Positions 1-8,378 of a stretch of DNA of 35,711 nucleotides are shown here, one piece after another (position 1 is the first letter of the stretch; every line of letters begins with the position of its first letter). Source of the stretch: an uncultured Flavobacteriales bacterium (GTDB lineage Bacteria; Bacteroidota; Bacteroidia; Flavobacteriales_G; Salibacteraceae). The notes below the pieces were generated by a model, which was not told the origin of the DNA, searched no databases, and saw nothing but the letters and a program-made list of their open reading frames with translations. Location of the stretch: NCBI GenBank assembly GCA_913057205.1, contig CAJXNO010000027.1, positions 1-35,711 of the forward strand. The letters are read 5' to 3'. A program made the position numbers and the translations under genes.

Positions 1-528
1 AATAACCAGGTAGAGCACCAACACAAGAACAATCCCGAAAAGGATAAAGAAAGGGTGGTAGAAGCTTAATAGGATCAAGCCAAAAATGATCTGTAAGGAG
101 GCCGTACCTACATCCAACAGAATCTTCGATAGACCTTTTTGGAGAGATAACGTATCGAAGAAGCGGTTGATCAATTCAGGTGCGTACTTAGACGAAACCT
201 CCTCCAGTCGAATTCGAGGTATGCGTAATGCAAACTCAAATGCAGAGCGTTGAAAAATACGTTGTTGAATGGTTTCACTCAAAGACAGCTGCATCACCTG
301 CATCACACCGGCCAGCAACACTCCAAAGATTACCAAGACCACAAGAAACACCCATGAAGTGGAGATCATTCCCCCGGTCAAATAGGTGATGATGGCCTGA
401 ATTCCTAACGGAAGGGTCAAGTTAATCAAACCACTCAATGCAGCGAAGGTGTAGATACGGATGATGTCCTTTTTATCTACCTTCAGTAGGCTAAAAAAAC
501 GACTAAGCGGTGGGATTTTTGATGGCAT
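1..528 (-). CDS. ABC exporter, transmembrane domain (partial, N-terminal 176 aa)
   Basis: Reading leftward from an ATG at 528, an open frame of 176 codons runs off the window edge. An in-frame TAA lies 12 bases upstream of the ATG, so this is the true beginning of the frame. The product starts with a short cytoplasmic stretch (MPSKIPPLSRFFSLLKVDKK) and has hydrophobic segments at about residues 22-45, 54-80 and 140-175. Between them is a charged coupling-helix-like region (SETIQQRIFQRSAFEFALRI). This is the layout of the type I ABC exporter membrane domain, and it resembles the HlyB/MdlB-like exporters common in Bacteroidota. No C39 peptidase domain precedes the first TM segment. The nucleotide-binding domain expected downstream lies outside the window, so the substrate is unknown. 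It follows the glycosyltransferase at 581-1810 on the same strand with a 52-base gap and may share its transcript. Confidence 0.8.
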   Translation of the reverse strand, partial: MPSKIPPLSRFFSLLKVDKKDIIRIYTFAALSGLINLTLPLGIQAIITYLTGGMISTSWVFLVVLVIFGVLLAGVMQVMQLSLSETIQQRIFQRSAFEFALRIPRIRLEEVSSKYAPELINRFFDTLSLQKGLSKILLDVGTASLQIIFGLILLSFYHPFFILFGIVLVLVLYLVI

Positions 529-580
529 CGCTTGTGTTTATGACTGGTTTGTTACAGGTTGTTTATACCGATAAGTAAAG

Positions 581-1810
581 CTAATCATCCGACTCATCCC
601 GTTGAGCAAGTTCTCCGAGAATAGTTGACACCATGCCGTTGAATAACTTCGAATTCGTGTATTCGGAACGACACAGTGATTTCCCATTGGTTCGGATGGT
701 GGTGGCTTCATGAATGTTTTCGATTACCGTGGTGATCGCTTCTAGGAATTGATCAGAAGTGGAAACAATAAATGCGTGCTTTTTGTTCTCCATTTCAATG
801 CCTTCAACGCCTACAGGTGTGGAAATGAGTGGAATTCCTCTGTACAGTGCGTCGAAACTCTTGATTTTCATTCCACTACCAAACCGCAAAGGAACGATGG
901 CCGCTCTGCATTTCGCCATGTTCGCTTCCAGATCCTCCACAAAGCCATGGTAATGCACCTGCTCAGATTGGCGCATCATGGTTTGCAAATGGTGGTCTGC
1001 GTTTTTCCCGCATATGTCCAGGTGGCAATTGGGGTGGTGCTTAAGCACCTTGGGCCATACTTCTCGCAAGAACCACATCAGGCCATCGCGGTTCGGCTCC
1101 CAATCTAGCGTGCCTCCGAAGAAGAGTCGCTCTTCCGTGTTTTCAAGTTCTACATCGGGCAGATCCAGCCAAGCATCATTGCCCAAATGATAGGTTCTGC
1201 GGAACGCTTCATCTTTGAATCCAATGCTCTGCTGTATGGTTGCTTGATCATTTGGAGCCACAAAAGTGAAGAGAGAACGACTGATCGCCCAGCGTTCGAA
1301 TTTTTTCACTCGATTGGCTTCCCATTTCAACATCAATCGCTTAATGCCAGACTGCGTTTTGGCGAAGTCTTCCCACAACCTGAATTCAGCGTTGTGACTG
1401 TGATAGATGACCTTATGCCGAAAGTTTTCAGGCAGCAAGTGGTACGCTTCCAAATGATCAACAATTACCGCGTCACAGTCGGCAGATGACCATTTAATCA
1501 TGGTAGTGATCTCCTTGCTTTCAATCCGATAGGCGTTCAGGGTAGGAGCGAACAAAAAGGCAGAAATCATATTGAGTGGTGAGCGCGTTAGGTGCTGCTT
1601 AAAAGCTTGAAAACCGCTGAAGCGCAAGCTTTTCTTAAGCTCGTCTACGGCGCTTTTTCTTGATCCGCCGTACGTGCAAATCAGTTTGACATCTGCTGAT
1701 TGAACGAGGTGCTCAAGAAAACGGAATGTTTTGATGCGTCCACCGCTATCCAACGGATAGGGAACATCCGTAGTAAGGAAAAGTATTTTCGGTCGAGCAG
1801 GTTCTGCCAC
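581..1810 (-). CDS. GT4-type glycosyltransferase
   Basis: A 409-aa protein with the two-Rossmann GT-B layout. The N-terminus (KILFLTTDVPYPLDSGGRIK, residues 8-27) is the acceptor-side signature of GT4 enzymes, with the typical glycine-rich 'PLDSGG' turn. The C-terminal half carries the nucleotide-sugar site: FFGGTLDWEPN, then HYHGFVEDLEANMAKC, then PLRFGSGMKIKSFDALYRGIP followed by STPVGVEGI. It should transfer a sugar from an activated donor to an envelope glycan or lipid acceptor at the cytoplasmic face; the acceptor cannot be inferred. The start is GTG, two bases after the metK stop, so it is very probably co-transcribed with metK. No other in-frame ATG is available before the essential N-terminal strand. 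The link to metK looks positional rather than functional. Confidence 0.88.
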   Translation of the reverse strand: MAEPARPKILFLTTDVPYPLDSGGRIKTFRFLEHLVQSADVKLICTYGGSRKSAVDELKKSLRFSGFQAFKQHLTRSPLNMISAFLFAPTLNAYRIESKEITTMIKWSSADCDAVIVDHLEAYHLLPENFRHKVIYHSHNAEFRLWEDFAKTQSGIKRLMLKWEANRVKKFERWAISRSLFTFVAPNDQATIQQSIGFKDEAFRRTYHLGNDAWLDLPDVELENTEERLFFGGTLDWEPNRDGLMWFLREVWPKVLKHHPNCHLDICGKNADHHLQTMMRQSEQVHYHGFVEDLEANMAKCRAAIVPLRFGSGMKIKSFDALYRGIPLISTPVGVEGIEMENKKHAFIVSTSDQFLEAITTVIENIHEATTIRTNGKSLCRSEYTNSKLFNGMVSTILGELAQRDESDD

Positions 1811-1812
1811 GC

Positions 1813-3066
1813 TTACAAATCAAATGCTCGCTTAATGTCTTCCACCATATCAAGCTCCTCCCAAGGGAAGAGCTTCACCTCCACTTCCTTTGATTGGCCA
1901 GAGCCGTCCTTGAACGTCTTGGTGACTTGACGAGGTGTGCGACCCATGTGGCCATATGCTGAAGTTTCTCCATAGATCGGAGTGCGCAGGTTGAAGCGCT
2001 TTTCAATGCCGTAAGGACGAAGGTCAAACAGTTCAAGAAGCTTCTTTGCAATGGCCCCATCCGATAGGTTCACCTTGCTCGTGCCGTACGTGTCAACGAA
2101 CAATCCAACAGGTACTGGAACACCAATGGCATAAGCTACTTGTACCAAAGCTTCGTCAGCAACGCCAGCAGCTACCATGTTCTTAGCGATGTGTCGTGTA
2201 GCATAGGCCGCTGAGCGATCAACCTTGCTCGGATCTTTTCCACTGAATGCACCACCACCATGTGCGCCCTTGCCACCATAGGTGTCAACAATAATTTTTC
2301 GCCCGGTCAAACCCGTATCTCCATGCGGACCACCGATCACAAATTTTCCGGTTGGATTGATGTGATACTTAATATCGTCATTGAACAGGGCTTGGATGTG
2401 ATCAGGAAGCTGGGCTTTGACTCGAGGGATTAAGATGTTGACTACATCCTCCTTGATCTTCGCCAACATCGTGTCTTCCTTGTCAAAGTCGTCGTGTTGG
2501 GTAGAAACCACAATCGCCTCGATGCGTTGAGGTTGATTGTCGTCTGAATACTCAATCGTCACCTGGGCCTTAGAGTCCGGGCGCAAGTAGGTCATCTCCT
2601 TTCCGCCTCTTCTGATCTCGGCCAATTCAAACAGCAACTTATGAGAAAGATCTGCCGCCAGTGGCATGTAGTTCTCTGTCTCGTTGGTGGCATATCCGAA
2701 CATCATGCCTTGATCACCCGCGCCCTGGTCTTCCTTCGTAGATCGATCAACCCCTTGATTGATGTCTGGTGATTGCTCATGGATCGCGCTCAGGATGCCG
2801 CAAGAGTTGGCTTCAAACATGTAGTCGCTCTTAGTATAACCGATACGCGCAATCACGTCGCGTGCAATCTGTTGCACATCTAAGTACGTTTCCGTCTTCA
2901 CTTCACCTGCCAACACTACTTGACCAGTGGTGACCAAAGTTTCACACGCCACCTTCGAATGCGGGTCAAACGCTAAGAAGTGGTCGAGCAAAGCATCAGA
3001 GATCGCGTCTGCGATCTTATCTGGGTGTCCTTCTGAAACCGATTCTGAAGTGAAGAGGTAAGACAT
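1813..3066 (-). CDS. metK: S-adenosylmethionine synthetase
   Basis: Makes S-adenosylmethionine from methionine and ATP in the cytoplasm, releasing phosphate and pyrophosphate. The 417-aa product begins with the family signature [11 protein letters not shown], and has [12 protein letters not shown] in the methionine-binding region and the P-loop-like [16 protein letters not shown]. Length fits the Bacteroidota form, slightly longer than the ~384 aa of E. coli. The frame is intact from ATG 3066 to TAA. A -7 type element (TACATTTG, minus strand, 3095-3102) lies about 30 bases upstream, so the gene can have its own promoter despite following gldA on the same strand. I found no SAM riboswitch in the 98-base leader. 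The product of SAM-dependent methylation is handled by ahcY, also in this window at 13.1 kb. Confidence 0.98.
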   Translation of the reverse strand: MSYLFTSESVSEGHPDKIADAISDALLDHFLAFDPHSKVACETLVTTGQVVLAGEVKTETYLDVQQIARDVIARIGYTKSDYMFEANSCGILSAIHEQSPDINQGVDRSTKEDQGAGDQGMMFGYATNETENYMPLAADLSHKLLFELAEIRRGGKEMTYLRPDSKAQVTIEYSDDNQPQRIEAIVVSTQHDDFDKEDTMLAKIKEDVVNILIPRVKAQLPDHIQALFNDDIKYHINPTGKFVIGGPHGDTGLTGRKIIVDTYGGKGAHGGGAFSGKDPSKVDRSAAYATRHIAKNMVAAGVADEALVQVAYAIGVPVPVGLFVDTYGTSKVNLSDGAIAKKLLELFDLRPYGIEKRFNLRTPIYGETSAYGHMGRTPRQVTKTFKDGSGQSKEVEVKLFPWEELDMVEDIKRAFDL

Positions 3067-3094
3067 GTTGATTCCAATTTGAAATTAAGGGTGT

Positions 3095-3102
3095 CAAATG
3101 TA
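3095..3102 (-). promoter_or_regulatory. Putative -7 promoter element of metK
   Basis: On the minus strand this reads TACATTTG, a match to the Bacteroidota -7 consensus TAnnTTTG, ending 28 bases before the metK ATG. No convincing -33 TTG was found at the usual 17-23 base spacing, so the call rests on one box and its position. The identical octamer precedes the flavin reductase gene near 33.5 kb. Confidence 0.45.
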
Positions 3103-3164
3103 ACGCTTGGCAATGATTTTATTTTCTCTAAATCCGCAGTTCTTGTTTCGTTCGGGGAATTCCT

Positions 3165-4070
3165 TTATGACGCGGTGAGTCGTTTGAAGATGTCCTCTAG
3201 GCGCTGTTCTTCCTTCTGAACGGTGAGCACAGAGTTTCCCGCCTGTACCGCGAAATCGAAAATGCGTTGTCGGATATCATCGTCGCTATCGCTTCCGATT
3301 AACCAAACGGTATCGCTCACCCGATTCACATCTTTCACGCCAGAAATGGACTTTAGTGCATTGCTCGCGACGGCTTTGCTGAACTCTACGCGTACAACTT
3401 GCTTGTTCTGGTAATTCGTCAAATTCTTTGCTTCATCATTCGCGACGATTTTTCCTCTATTCACAATGATGACCCGGTCGCAAATGGCCTCAACTTCTTG
3501 CATGATGTGCGTGCTAAGCATCACCGTACGGTCATTCCCGATCTCCTTAATCAAGTTTCGGATCTCGATGATCTGATTAGGATCAAGTCCAGTGGTCGGT
3601 TCGTCGAGGATCAACACTTCCGGATCGTGGATCATCGCTTGCGCCAGTCCCACCCGTTGACGGTAACCCTTGCTCAATGCACCGATCTTCTTCTTGCGCT
3701 CAATGGTTAAGCCTACCCGTTCGATCATTTCATCCACCTGCTTCGAGGGATGTTTTAACCCGTGAATGCCAGCTACAAATGCCAAGTATTCCTTGACATA
3801 CATTTCTGGGTATAGGGGGTTGTGTTCCGGGAGGTACCCAACGCGTTGCTTCACTTGCATCAGGTCTGCATTCACATCAAAGCCCGCCACGTTAACGGCG
3901 CCTGAGGTGGCTGGGATATATCCCGTAATGATCTTCATCATGGTGCTTTTACCGGCACCGTTTGGACCCAAGAAGCCAACGATGTTTCCTCGTTCGATGG
4001 AGAAACTCACATCGTCCAACGCGCGTTGTTCTCCGTAAAGCTTCGTTACCTGATCTACCTGAATGGACAT
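3165..4070 (-). CDS. gldA: Gliding-motility ABC transporter ATPase GldA
   Basis: A 301-aa ABC ATPase with Walker A GPNGAGKST (about residues 35-43), the Q-loop region near YLPEHNPLYPEMYVKEYL, signature LSKGYRQRVGLAQA, Walker B EVLILDEPTTGLDP and the switch histidine in STHIMQEVEAICDRV. The 'YLPEHNPLYPEMYV' stretch and the C-terminal domain ending EEQRLEDIFKRL are typical of GldA, the ATPase that works with membrane subunits GldF and GldG in gliding Bacteroidota. No gldF or gldG is next to it here, which is common because they often lie elsewhere. Some GldA-like proteins are general drug or lipid exporters, so the motility role is family-based inference. Start ATG at 4070; the gap to the upstream PLP enzyme is 49 bases. 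Confidence 0.85.
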   Translation of the reverse strand: MSIQVDQVTKLYGEQRALDDVSFSIERGNIVGFLGPNGAGKSTMMKIITGYIPATSGAVNVAGFDVNADLMQVKQRVGYLPEHNPLYPEMYVKEYLAFVAGIHGLKHPSKQVDEMIERVGLTIERKKKIGALSKGYRQRVGLAQAMIHDPEVLILDEPTTGLDPNQIIEIRNLIKEIGNDRTVMLSTHIMQEVEAICDRVIIVNRGKIVANDEAKNLTNYQNKQVVRVEFSKAVASNALKSISGVKDVNRVSDTVWLIGSDSDDDIRQRIFDFAVQAGNSVLTVQKEEQRLEDIFKRLTAS

Positions 4071-4119
4071 GTTGCGAATTTAACGGGATAATCCTGCAAG
4101 ATGCGGGAGCTAAGTTTTT

Positions 4120-5049
4120 TTATGTTTTTGGGTCTGGATTGGAGAGCTTAACCCCAAATCGCTGTTCAAAACCTGCATTTCCTTGCAGTCCACCGGTGTG
4201 AATGAACAAGACCTTTCTTCCGGCGGGCACCAATCCTTGTTCGATCTGATCGAGCAGTGCATAGAACGCCTTGCCCGTATAGATCGGGTCAAGTGGTAGA
4301 CCGTATGTTCCATTTATGGTTCGAATGAAATCAATCAGTTCATCGGTCCATTTCGCGTAGCCACCAAAATGATACGAGGTGAATCGCTCCGCCTCCAGGC
4401 GGTTCGGTAGCTGCAGTTGGGGGATCGTGCTGGCCAACTCATCTACCACTTTACTATGCTTGTGAACGGGTATGCCCCAAAGCTTTTGATGCGGCTTGCT
4501 CGCTAAAGCCATTCCGGCGATCGTTGTACCCGTTCCAACTGCTGAAACAATGAGATCGTAGGCTTGGCAGCGTTTATCCAATAGCAATTGAGCGCCACGG
4601 ATTCCATCCCAGCCCCCACCACCTTCAGGAACGAAATGATAGCTAGGGTATGCCTGGCGCAGCGTTTCTAAGTAGTCTTGATCTTCCTTTTTTCGGTAGT
4701 CGCTTCGTGAAACATAAACCAAATGCATACCCAATTCAAGGCATCGCGATAAGGTAGGATTGAGCGGAACGACTTCTTCTCCGCGCACGATTCCGATCGA
4801 TTTAAGTCCCAATGCATGGCAGTAGGCAGCCGTCGCCAACAGGTGATTGGAATACGCTCCGCCAAAGGTGGCGATTCCTTTTGCGTGTTTTTTCTGTGCC
4901 GCCTCTACGTGGTATACCAACTTGTACCATTTATTACCAGAGACTTCTGGGAGCAGCAGGTCGTCTCTTTTAACGGCGATGTGTACACCTCCGATGACGC
5001 CGAGCTCATCGATGGGTACGGGTACTTTTTTCTCTTCAGCTTGAACCAT
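4120..5049 (-). CDS. PLP-dependent ACC deaminase / D-cysteine desulfhydrase family protein
   Basis: Fold-type II pyridoxal-phosphate enzyme. The N-terminal 'AVKRDDLLLPEVSGNKWYKL' motif holds the PLP-binding lysine region (GNK), and 'FGGAYSNHLLATAAYCHALG' is the substrate loop. Phosphate binding is by the glycine-rich VSAVGTGTTIAGMA, with FIHTGGLQGNAGF near the C-terminus. The family includes 1-aminocyclopropane-1-carboxylate deaminase and D-cysteine desulfhydrase; the WYKL in place of the classical TRKL makes a specific substrate assignment unsafe. I place the start at ATG 5049 (309 aa, MVQAEEKKVP). A frame extension to TTG at 5070 exists but adds only seven residues with no family support. 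It is divergent from the DUF5522 peptide across about 57 bases. Confidence 0.85.
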   Translation of the reverse strand: MVQAEEKKVPVPIDELGVIGGVHIAVKRDDLLLPEVSGNKWYKLVYHVEAAQKKHAKGIATFGGAYSNHLLATAAYCHALGLKSIGIVRGEEVVPLNPTLSRCLELGMHLVYVSRSDYRKKEDQDYLETLRQAYPSYHFVPEGGGGWDGIRGAQLLLDKRCQAYDLIVSAVGTGTTIAGMALASKPHQKLWGIPVHKHSKVVDELASTIPQLQLPNRLEAERFTSYHFGGYAKWTDELIDFIRTINGTYGLPLDPIYTGKAFYALLDQIEQGLVPAGRKVLFIHTGGLQGNAGFEQRFGVKLSNPDPKT

Positions 5050-5106
5050 TATGGGTAACGTGCGTTCCAATGCCCGAAACTAATCGTTCCAATCTTTTTG
5101 ACGTGT

Positions 5107-5295
5107 ATGTTTGAAGGCGTGTGTGGCACCGGAAATAAGTCAAAGCTCGATCCTGAGGATTACTACAAGAGCGATGAGGGATATATTGTCTTTACGGAGA
5201 AGTATCACCTCAAGCGCGGCTATTGCTGCAAAAGCGGATGCAAGCACTGTCCATACGGCTTCAATAAGAAGACGGGACGTGTAGAAGGCAAATAG
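5107..5295 (+). CDS. DUF5522 small cysteine-rich protein
   Basis: A 62-aa protein with the core IVFTEKYHLKRGYCCKSGC followed by KHCPYGF, the hallmark of the DUF5522 family in Bacteroidota. Four cysteines in the arrangement CC-x3-C-x2-C-P look like a compact metal-binding site, probably zinc or Fe-S; this is inference, as the family has no known function to me. The frame can be extended to TTG at 5098, but ATG 5107 is preferred because the conserved part begins well after it. One more cysteine lies near the N-terminus (FEGVCG). It sits 37 bases ahead of hutU on the same strand, with a -7 element for hutU in between, so the two need not be co-regulated. Confidence 0.8.
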   Translation: MFEGVCGTGNKSKLDPEDYYKSDEGYIVFTEKYHLKRGYCCKSGCKHCPYGFNKKTGRVEGK

Positions 5296-5301
5296 CTCTT
5301 C

Positions 5302-5309
5302 TATCTTTG
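5302..5309 (+). promoter_or_regulatory. Putative -7 promoter element of hutU
   Basis: TATCTTTG matches the Bacteroidota -7 consensus TAnnTTTG and ends 23 bases before the hutU ATG. A matching -33 TTG at 17-23 bases was not seen. It would give a leader of about 15-20 bases. Confidence 0.45.
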
Positions 5310-5332
5310 TGTGAGAAACTTAACTACCCTTT

Positions 5333-7321
5333 ATGAGCTTCAAAAAGGAAATCAAGGCAGGTATCCCAAAAGAACTGCCGGAGGCGAAACCATTGGATGA
5401 ATCGGTAAGCCACGCACCCAAACGCAAGAAAATCCTTTCATTGGATGAGTTTAAACTCGCTACTAGAAATGCCTTGAGGTATTTTCCAGAGGAGTGGCAT
5501 GCCACCCTAGCATCTGAGTTTGCTGAAGAGCTGAAAACCTACGGACGCATTTACATGTACCGTTTTCGTCCGAACTATGAGATGTACGCTCGTCCGATCG
5601 ACGCCTATCCCGGAAAGTGTGAACAAGCCAAGGCGATCATGCTGATGATCCAGAACAACCTCGATCCAAAGGTCGCGCAGCACCCCCATGAACTGATCAC
5701 CTACGGAGGCAACGGTGCCGTTTTTCAGAACTGGGTGCAGTACCTACTCACCATGCAGTACTTGAGTGAGATGACCGAAGAACAGACTTTGGTGATGTAC
5801 AGCGGGCACCCGATGGGGTTGTTCCCATCGCACAAGGATGCACCTCGGGTAGTGGTCACCAATGGGATGATGATTCCGAACTATTCGAAACCTGACGATT
5901 GGGAGCGCTTCAATGCTATGGGGGTAACCCAGTACGGCCAAATGACCGCTGGAAGCTACATGTACATCGGTCCGCAAGGCATTGTGCATGGTACCACCAT
6001 TACCGTACTCAACGCAAGCCGAAAGATCGGTGGGGAGCCGGAGGGTAAGATATTCGTTACGGCCGGTCTCGGCGGAATGAGTGGAGCTCAACCCAAGGCA
6101 GGGAACATCGCAGGAGTAGTAAGCATCACGGCTGAGGTGGATCCTAAAGCAGCCTACAAACGCCACGAGCAAGGGTGGGTAGATGAGGTCATCGATGACG
6201 TGGATCAAGCCATCGATACTGCGCTAGAATGGAAAATGAAGAAGCAGCCGCGATCCATTGCCTATCTCGGTAACATCGTGACGCTTTGGGAGAAACTCGC
6301 GGAGGCGGGCATCAAAGTGGATATGGGGTCAGACCAAACCTCCCTTCACAATCCATGGGCTGGAGGATACTATCCCGTTCAGATCGGCTTTGAAGAAGCG
6401 AAAGAGCTGATGGCCAATGATCCGGTCAAGTTCAAAGAACTGGTTCAGGAAACCCTGAGGAGGCATGCCGCTGCAGTCAACACCTTGGTGAAAAGAGGCA
6501 TGTATTTCTTTGACTATGGTAATGCCTTCTTGTTGGAAGCGAGCAGGGCAGGTGCAGATGTGATGGCGGCAGACGGCATCACCTTCAAATATCCAAGCTA
6601 CGTGCAAGATATCATGGGACCGATGTGCTTCGATTATGGCTTTGGCCCATTCCGTTGGGTCTGTGCCAGTGGCGATGAGGCCGACTTGCAGAAGACCGAT
6701 GATATCGCTTGCGAAGTACTGGAGAAGATCATGAAAAGATCGCCGGAGGAGATCCAGCAACAAATGGCCGATAACATTCGCTGGATCAGAGAAGCGGGTA
6801 AAAACAAGATGGTGGTGGGCTCTCAAGCACGCATCCTCTATGCAGATGCTGAAGGTCGTATCAAGATCGCCGAGGCTTTCAATAAAGCCATTCGGAAAGG
6901 TAAGATCGGACCGGTAGTGCTCGGACGTGATCATCACGATGTAAGCGGAACAGATTCGCCGTTTCGGGAGACGAGCAACATCTACGACGGCTCGCAGTTC
7001 ACCGCTGATATGGCGGTACAGAATTTTGTGGGCGATGGTTTCCGTGGAGCTACCTGGATCAGCCTCCATAATGGTGGTGGCGTTGGCTGGGGTGAGGTGA
7101 TGAATGGTGGTTTTGGTATGTTGCTCGATGGGAGCAAGGATGCCGATCGTCGATTGAGAATGATGTTACACTGGGATGTAAATAATGGCATTGCCAGACG
7201 CAGCTGGGCACGAAACGATGAAGCCATCTTTGCCATTGAGCGAGCCATGGAAGCAGAACCCTTGTTGAAGGTGACCGTGCCCAAGAAAGTGGATGATAAC
7301 CTGATCGATAAACTGCATTGA
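5333..7321 (+). CDS. hutU: Urocanate hydratase (long form)
   Basis: Second step of histidine degradation: converts urocanate to imidazolonepropionate using tightly bound NAD+ as an electrophile. At 662 aa it is about 100 residues longer than the ~556-aa proteobacterial enzyme; the long form is seen in Bacteroidota. Recognisable blocks include MYSGHPMGLFPS, NGMMIPNYS, the QYGQMTAGSYMYIGPQGIVH segment, NAD-binding TAGLGGMSGAQPKA and the strongly conserved GPMCFDYGFGPFRWVC (Cys432 and Cys444 here). Near the C-terminus are VLGRDHHDVSGTDSPFRET and NGGGVGWGEVMNGGFG. The first ~70 residues are lineage-specific. No hutH, hutI or hutG lies in the window. The stop codon abuts the ATG of the thiamine-binding protein gene, so the two are probably one transcript although their functions differ. 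Confidence 0.96.
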   Translation: MSFKKEIKAGIPKELPEAKPLDESVSHAPKRKKILSLDEFKLATRNALRYFPEEWHATLASEFAEELKTYGRIYMYRFRPNYEMYARPIDAYPGKCEQAKAIMLMIQNNLDPKVAQHPHELITYGGNGAVFQNWVQYLLTMQYLSEMTEEQTLVMYSGHPMGLFPSHKDAPRVVVTNGMMIPNYSKPDDWERFNAMGVTQYGQMTAGSYMYIGPQGIVHGTTITVLNASRKIGGEPEGKIFVTAGLGGMSGAQPKAGNIAGVVSITAEVDPKAAYKRHEQGWVDEVIDDVDQAIDTALEWKMKKQPRSIAYLGNIVTLWEKLAEAGIKVDMGSDQTSLHNPWAGGYYPVQIGFEEAKELMANDPVKFKELVQETLRRHAAAVNTLVKRGMYFFDYGNAFLLEASRAGADVMAADGITFKYPSYVQDIMGPMCFDYGFGPFRWVCASGDEADLQKTDDIACEVLEKIMKRSPEEIQQQMADNIRWIREAGKNKMVVGSQARILYADAEGRIKIAEAFNKAIRKGKIGPVVLGRDHHDVSGTDSPFRETSNIYDGSQFTADMAVQNFVGDGFRGATWISLHNGGGVGWGEVMNGGFGMLLDGSKDADRRLRMMLHWDVNNGIARRSWARNDEAIFAIERAMEAEPLLKVTVPKKVDDNLIDKLH

Positions 7322-7585
7322 ATGGACGTAACATTAGAACTCTCCATGTATCCATTGAGCGAGGCGTATGAGGAGTATGTCCTGGCCTTCATCGACGATC
7401 TGAAATCAGATGATCGCATCGAGGTTCGCGTGAATGAAACTTCAACGCACCTTTTCGGTCCATATGACCTGGTTTTCGATCTCGTGAAGAACAGTATTCG
7501 AAAGAGCTATGATCGATACGGGAAGAATGTATTCGTCATCAAGGTGCTCGGCGAGAATTTGAAAGGTTCGGCGGACCACCTTTGA
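7322..7585 (+). CDS. YkoF/MTH1187-like thiamine-binding family protein
   Basis: A compact 87-aa protein. ELSMYPLSEAYEEYVLAFI at the start, then THLFGPYDLVFDLVKNSI and FVIKVLGEN at the end, fit the ferredoxin-like fold of the YkoF/MTH1187 (thiamine-binding, PF01910-type) family. The pattern is a first beta strand, a helix, a strand with a 'ST.(L/V).G.YD.V' turn, a helix and a final strand. Members bind thiamine or its pyrimidine precursor HMP. Ligand binding here is inference, but it is supported by the thiamine genes that follow: a NadR-like kinase, a TPP-riboswitch-controlled receptor and a ThiE-like protein. Its ATG follows the hutU stop without a gap. Confidence 0.68.
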   Translation: MDVTLELSMYPLSEAYEEYVLAFIDDLKSDDRIEVRVNETSTHLFGPYDLVFDLVKNSIRKSYDRYGKNVFVIKVLGENLKGSADHL

Positions 7586-7628
7586 TCTAAGAATGATTTG
7601 AGAATGTGGCGTTTGCGTTTTAATTCAG

Positions 7629-7677
7629 TAATTTTGCAGACCGTTTTTTCCAAAGCACGAACGCAATAGCGCGTTCG
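7629..7677 (+). promoter_or_regulatory. Putative promoter -7 box and leader hairpin of the NadR-like kinase gene
   Basis: TAATTTTG at 7629-7636 matches the -7 consensus. Downstream in the presumed leader, CGAACGC (7658-7664) pairs perfectly with GCGTTCG (7671-7677) around a six-base loop. No T-run follows, so it is not an intrinsic terminator; it may stabilise the mRNA or regulate it. The only upstream TTTG (7612-7615) is 13 bases from the -7 box, shorter than usual. The hairpin ends 44 bases before the start codon. Confidence 0.35.
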
Positions 7678-7721
7678 AGGAGTATTGAAATAGATTCAGA
7701 CCAGAGAAACCGATAGATCGT

Positions 7722-8324
7722 ATGGAGCAAGAGAACATGGATGCAGCGAACCTCTCTAGGAATGGGAGTGGAGATAAAAAGCTGGTGAAACTGGCCCTTG
7801 TAGGTCCAGAATGTTCAGGAAAGACAACCTTGGCAAAAGCCTTATCTGAAGAGTGGAATGAGCCATTTGTTGAGGAGTATTCGAGAGAGTATCTTGCCGA
7901 ACTCGGCAGGAATTATAACCAAGACGATCTGCTTGAAATTGCAAAAGGTCAGCTTGAGAAGGAATACGAAGTAGCAGAATCAGCGAATCATTTCTTGATC
8001 TGCGATACCAATACACTTGTGGTGAAGATCTGGGCAGAAGTGCGCTTCGGACGCGCACAGAATTGGATCGAGCGCCAGTTCCTAGAAAAGCCATATCAGC
8101 TTTATATCCTCTGCGGCCATGAAGGCATCGATTGGGAGTATGATGACCTGCGGGAGAATCCTGACGAGCGTGCAGAGCTGTATGACCTTTATAAGAAGGC
8201 ATTGGTGAAGGCCGGTAAACGCTTCATCGAAGTTGAGGGAACTACGGAAGAGCGCTTGGAACGCATCCACAAAAGCCTGAAGCGTAATCGTCTCTTGCCG
8301 AGAAAGAAGAAGGCCACTGCTTAA
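7722..8324 (+). CDS. NadR-like P-loop kinase (AAA family ATPase)
   Basis: A 200-aa P-loop protein with Walker A LVGPECSGKTTLAKAL (about residues 27-42), the conserved VEEYSREYL that follows in NadR-type ribosylnicotinamide kinases, FLICDTNTLVVKIWAEVRFG (Walker-B-like Asp) and WEYDDLRENPDERAELYDLY in the lid region. The NMN adenylyltransferase domain of full NadR is absent. In NadR the homologous domain phosphorylates nicotinamide riboside. In Bacteroidota stand-alone copies often accompany PnuC/PnuT-type vitamin transporters and may trap the imported vitamin by phosphorylation. Here no such transporter is adjacent, while thiamine genes flank it, so the substrate could be nicotinamide riboside or a thiamine-related compound. 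It is followed directly by a terminator. Confidence 0.8.
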   Translation: MEQENMDAANLSRNGSGDKKLVKLALVGPECSGKTTLAKALSEEWNEPFVEEYSREYLAELGRNYNQDDLLEIAKGQLEKEYEVAESANHFLICDTNTLVVKIWAEVRFGRAQNWIERQFLEKPYQLYILCGHEGIDWEYDDLRENPDERAELYDLYKKALVKAGKRFIEVEGTTEERLERIHKSLKRNRLLPRKKKATA

Positions 8325-8329
8325 TTTTT

Positions 8330-8360
8330 ATCGCCCCTGAACCATGGGGTGATGTTTTTG
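8330..8360 (+). terminator. Intrinsic terminator after the NadR-like kinase gene
   Basis: ATCGCCCC (8330-8337) pairs with GGGGTGAT (8346-8353) through an eight-base loop, with one G-U pair, and is followed by GTTTTTG. It starts six bases after the kinase stop and separates that transcript from the riboswitch-led one. Confidence 0.7.
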
Positions 8361-8378
8361 TTCTTACGTTCGCAACAG

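Noticed and set aside
3067-3164. SAM riboswitch before metK
   Set aside because: The 98-base gap lacks the conserved blocks of known SAM aptamers; only a -7 box is seen.
6329-7069. 246-aa open frame on the minus strand inside hutU
   Set aside because: It is a shadow of the hutU coding frame with no recognisable domain, and hutU is unambiguous.
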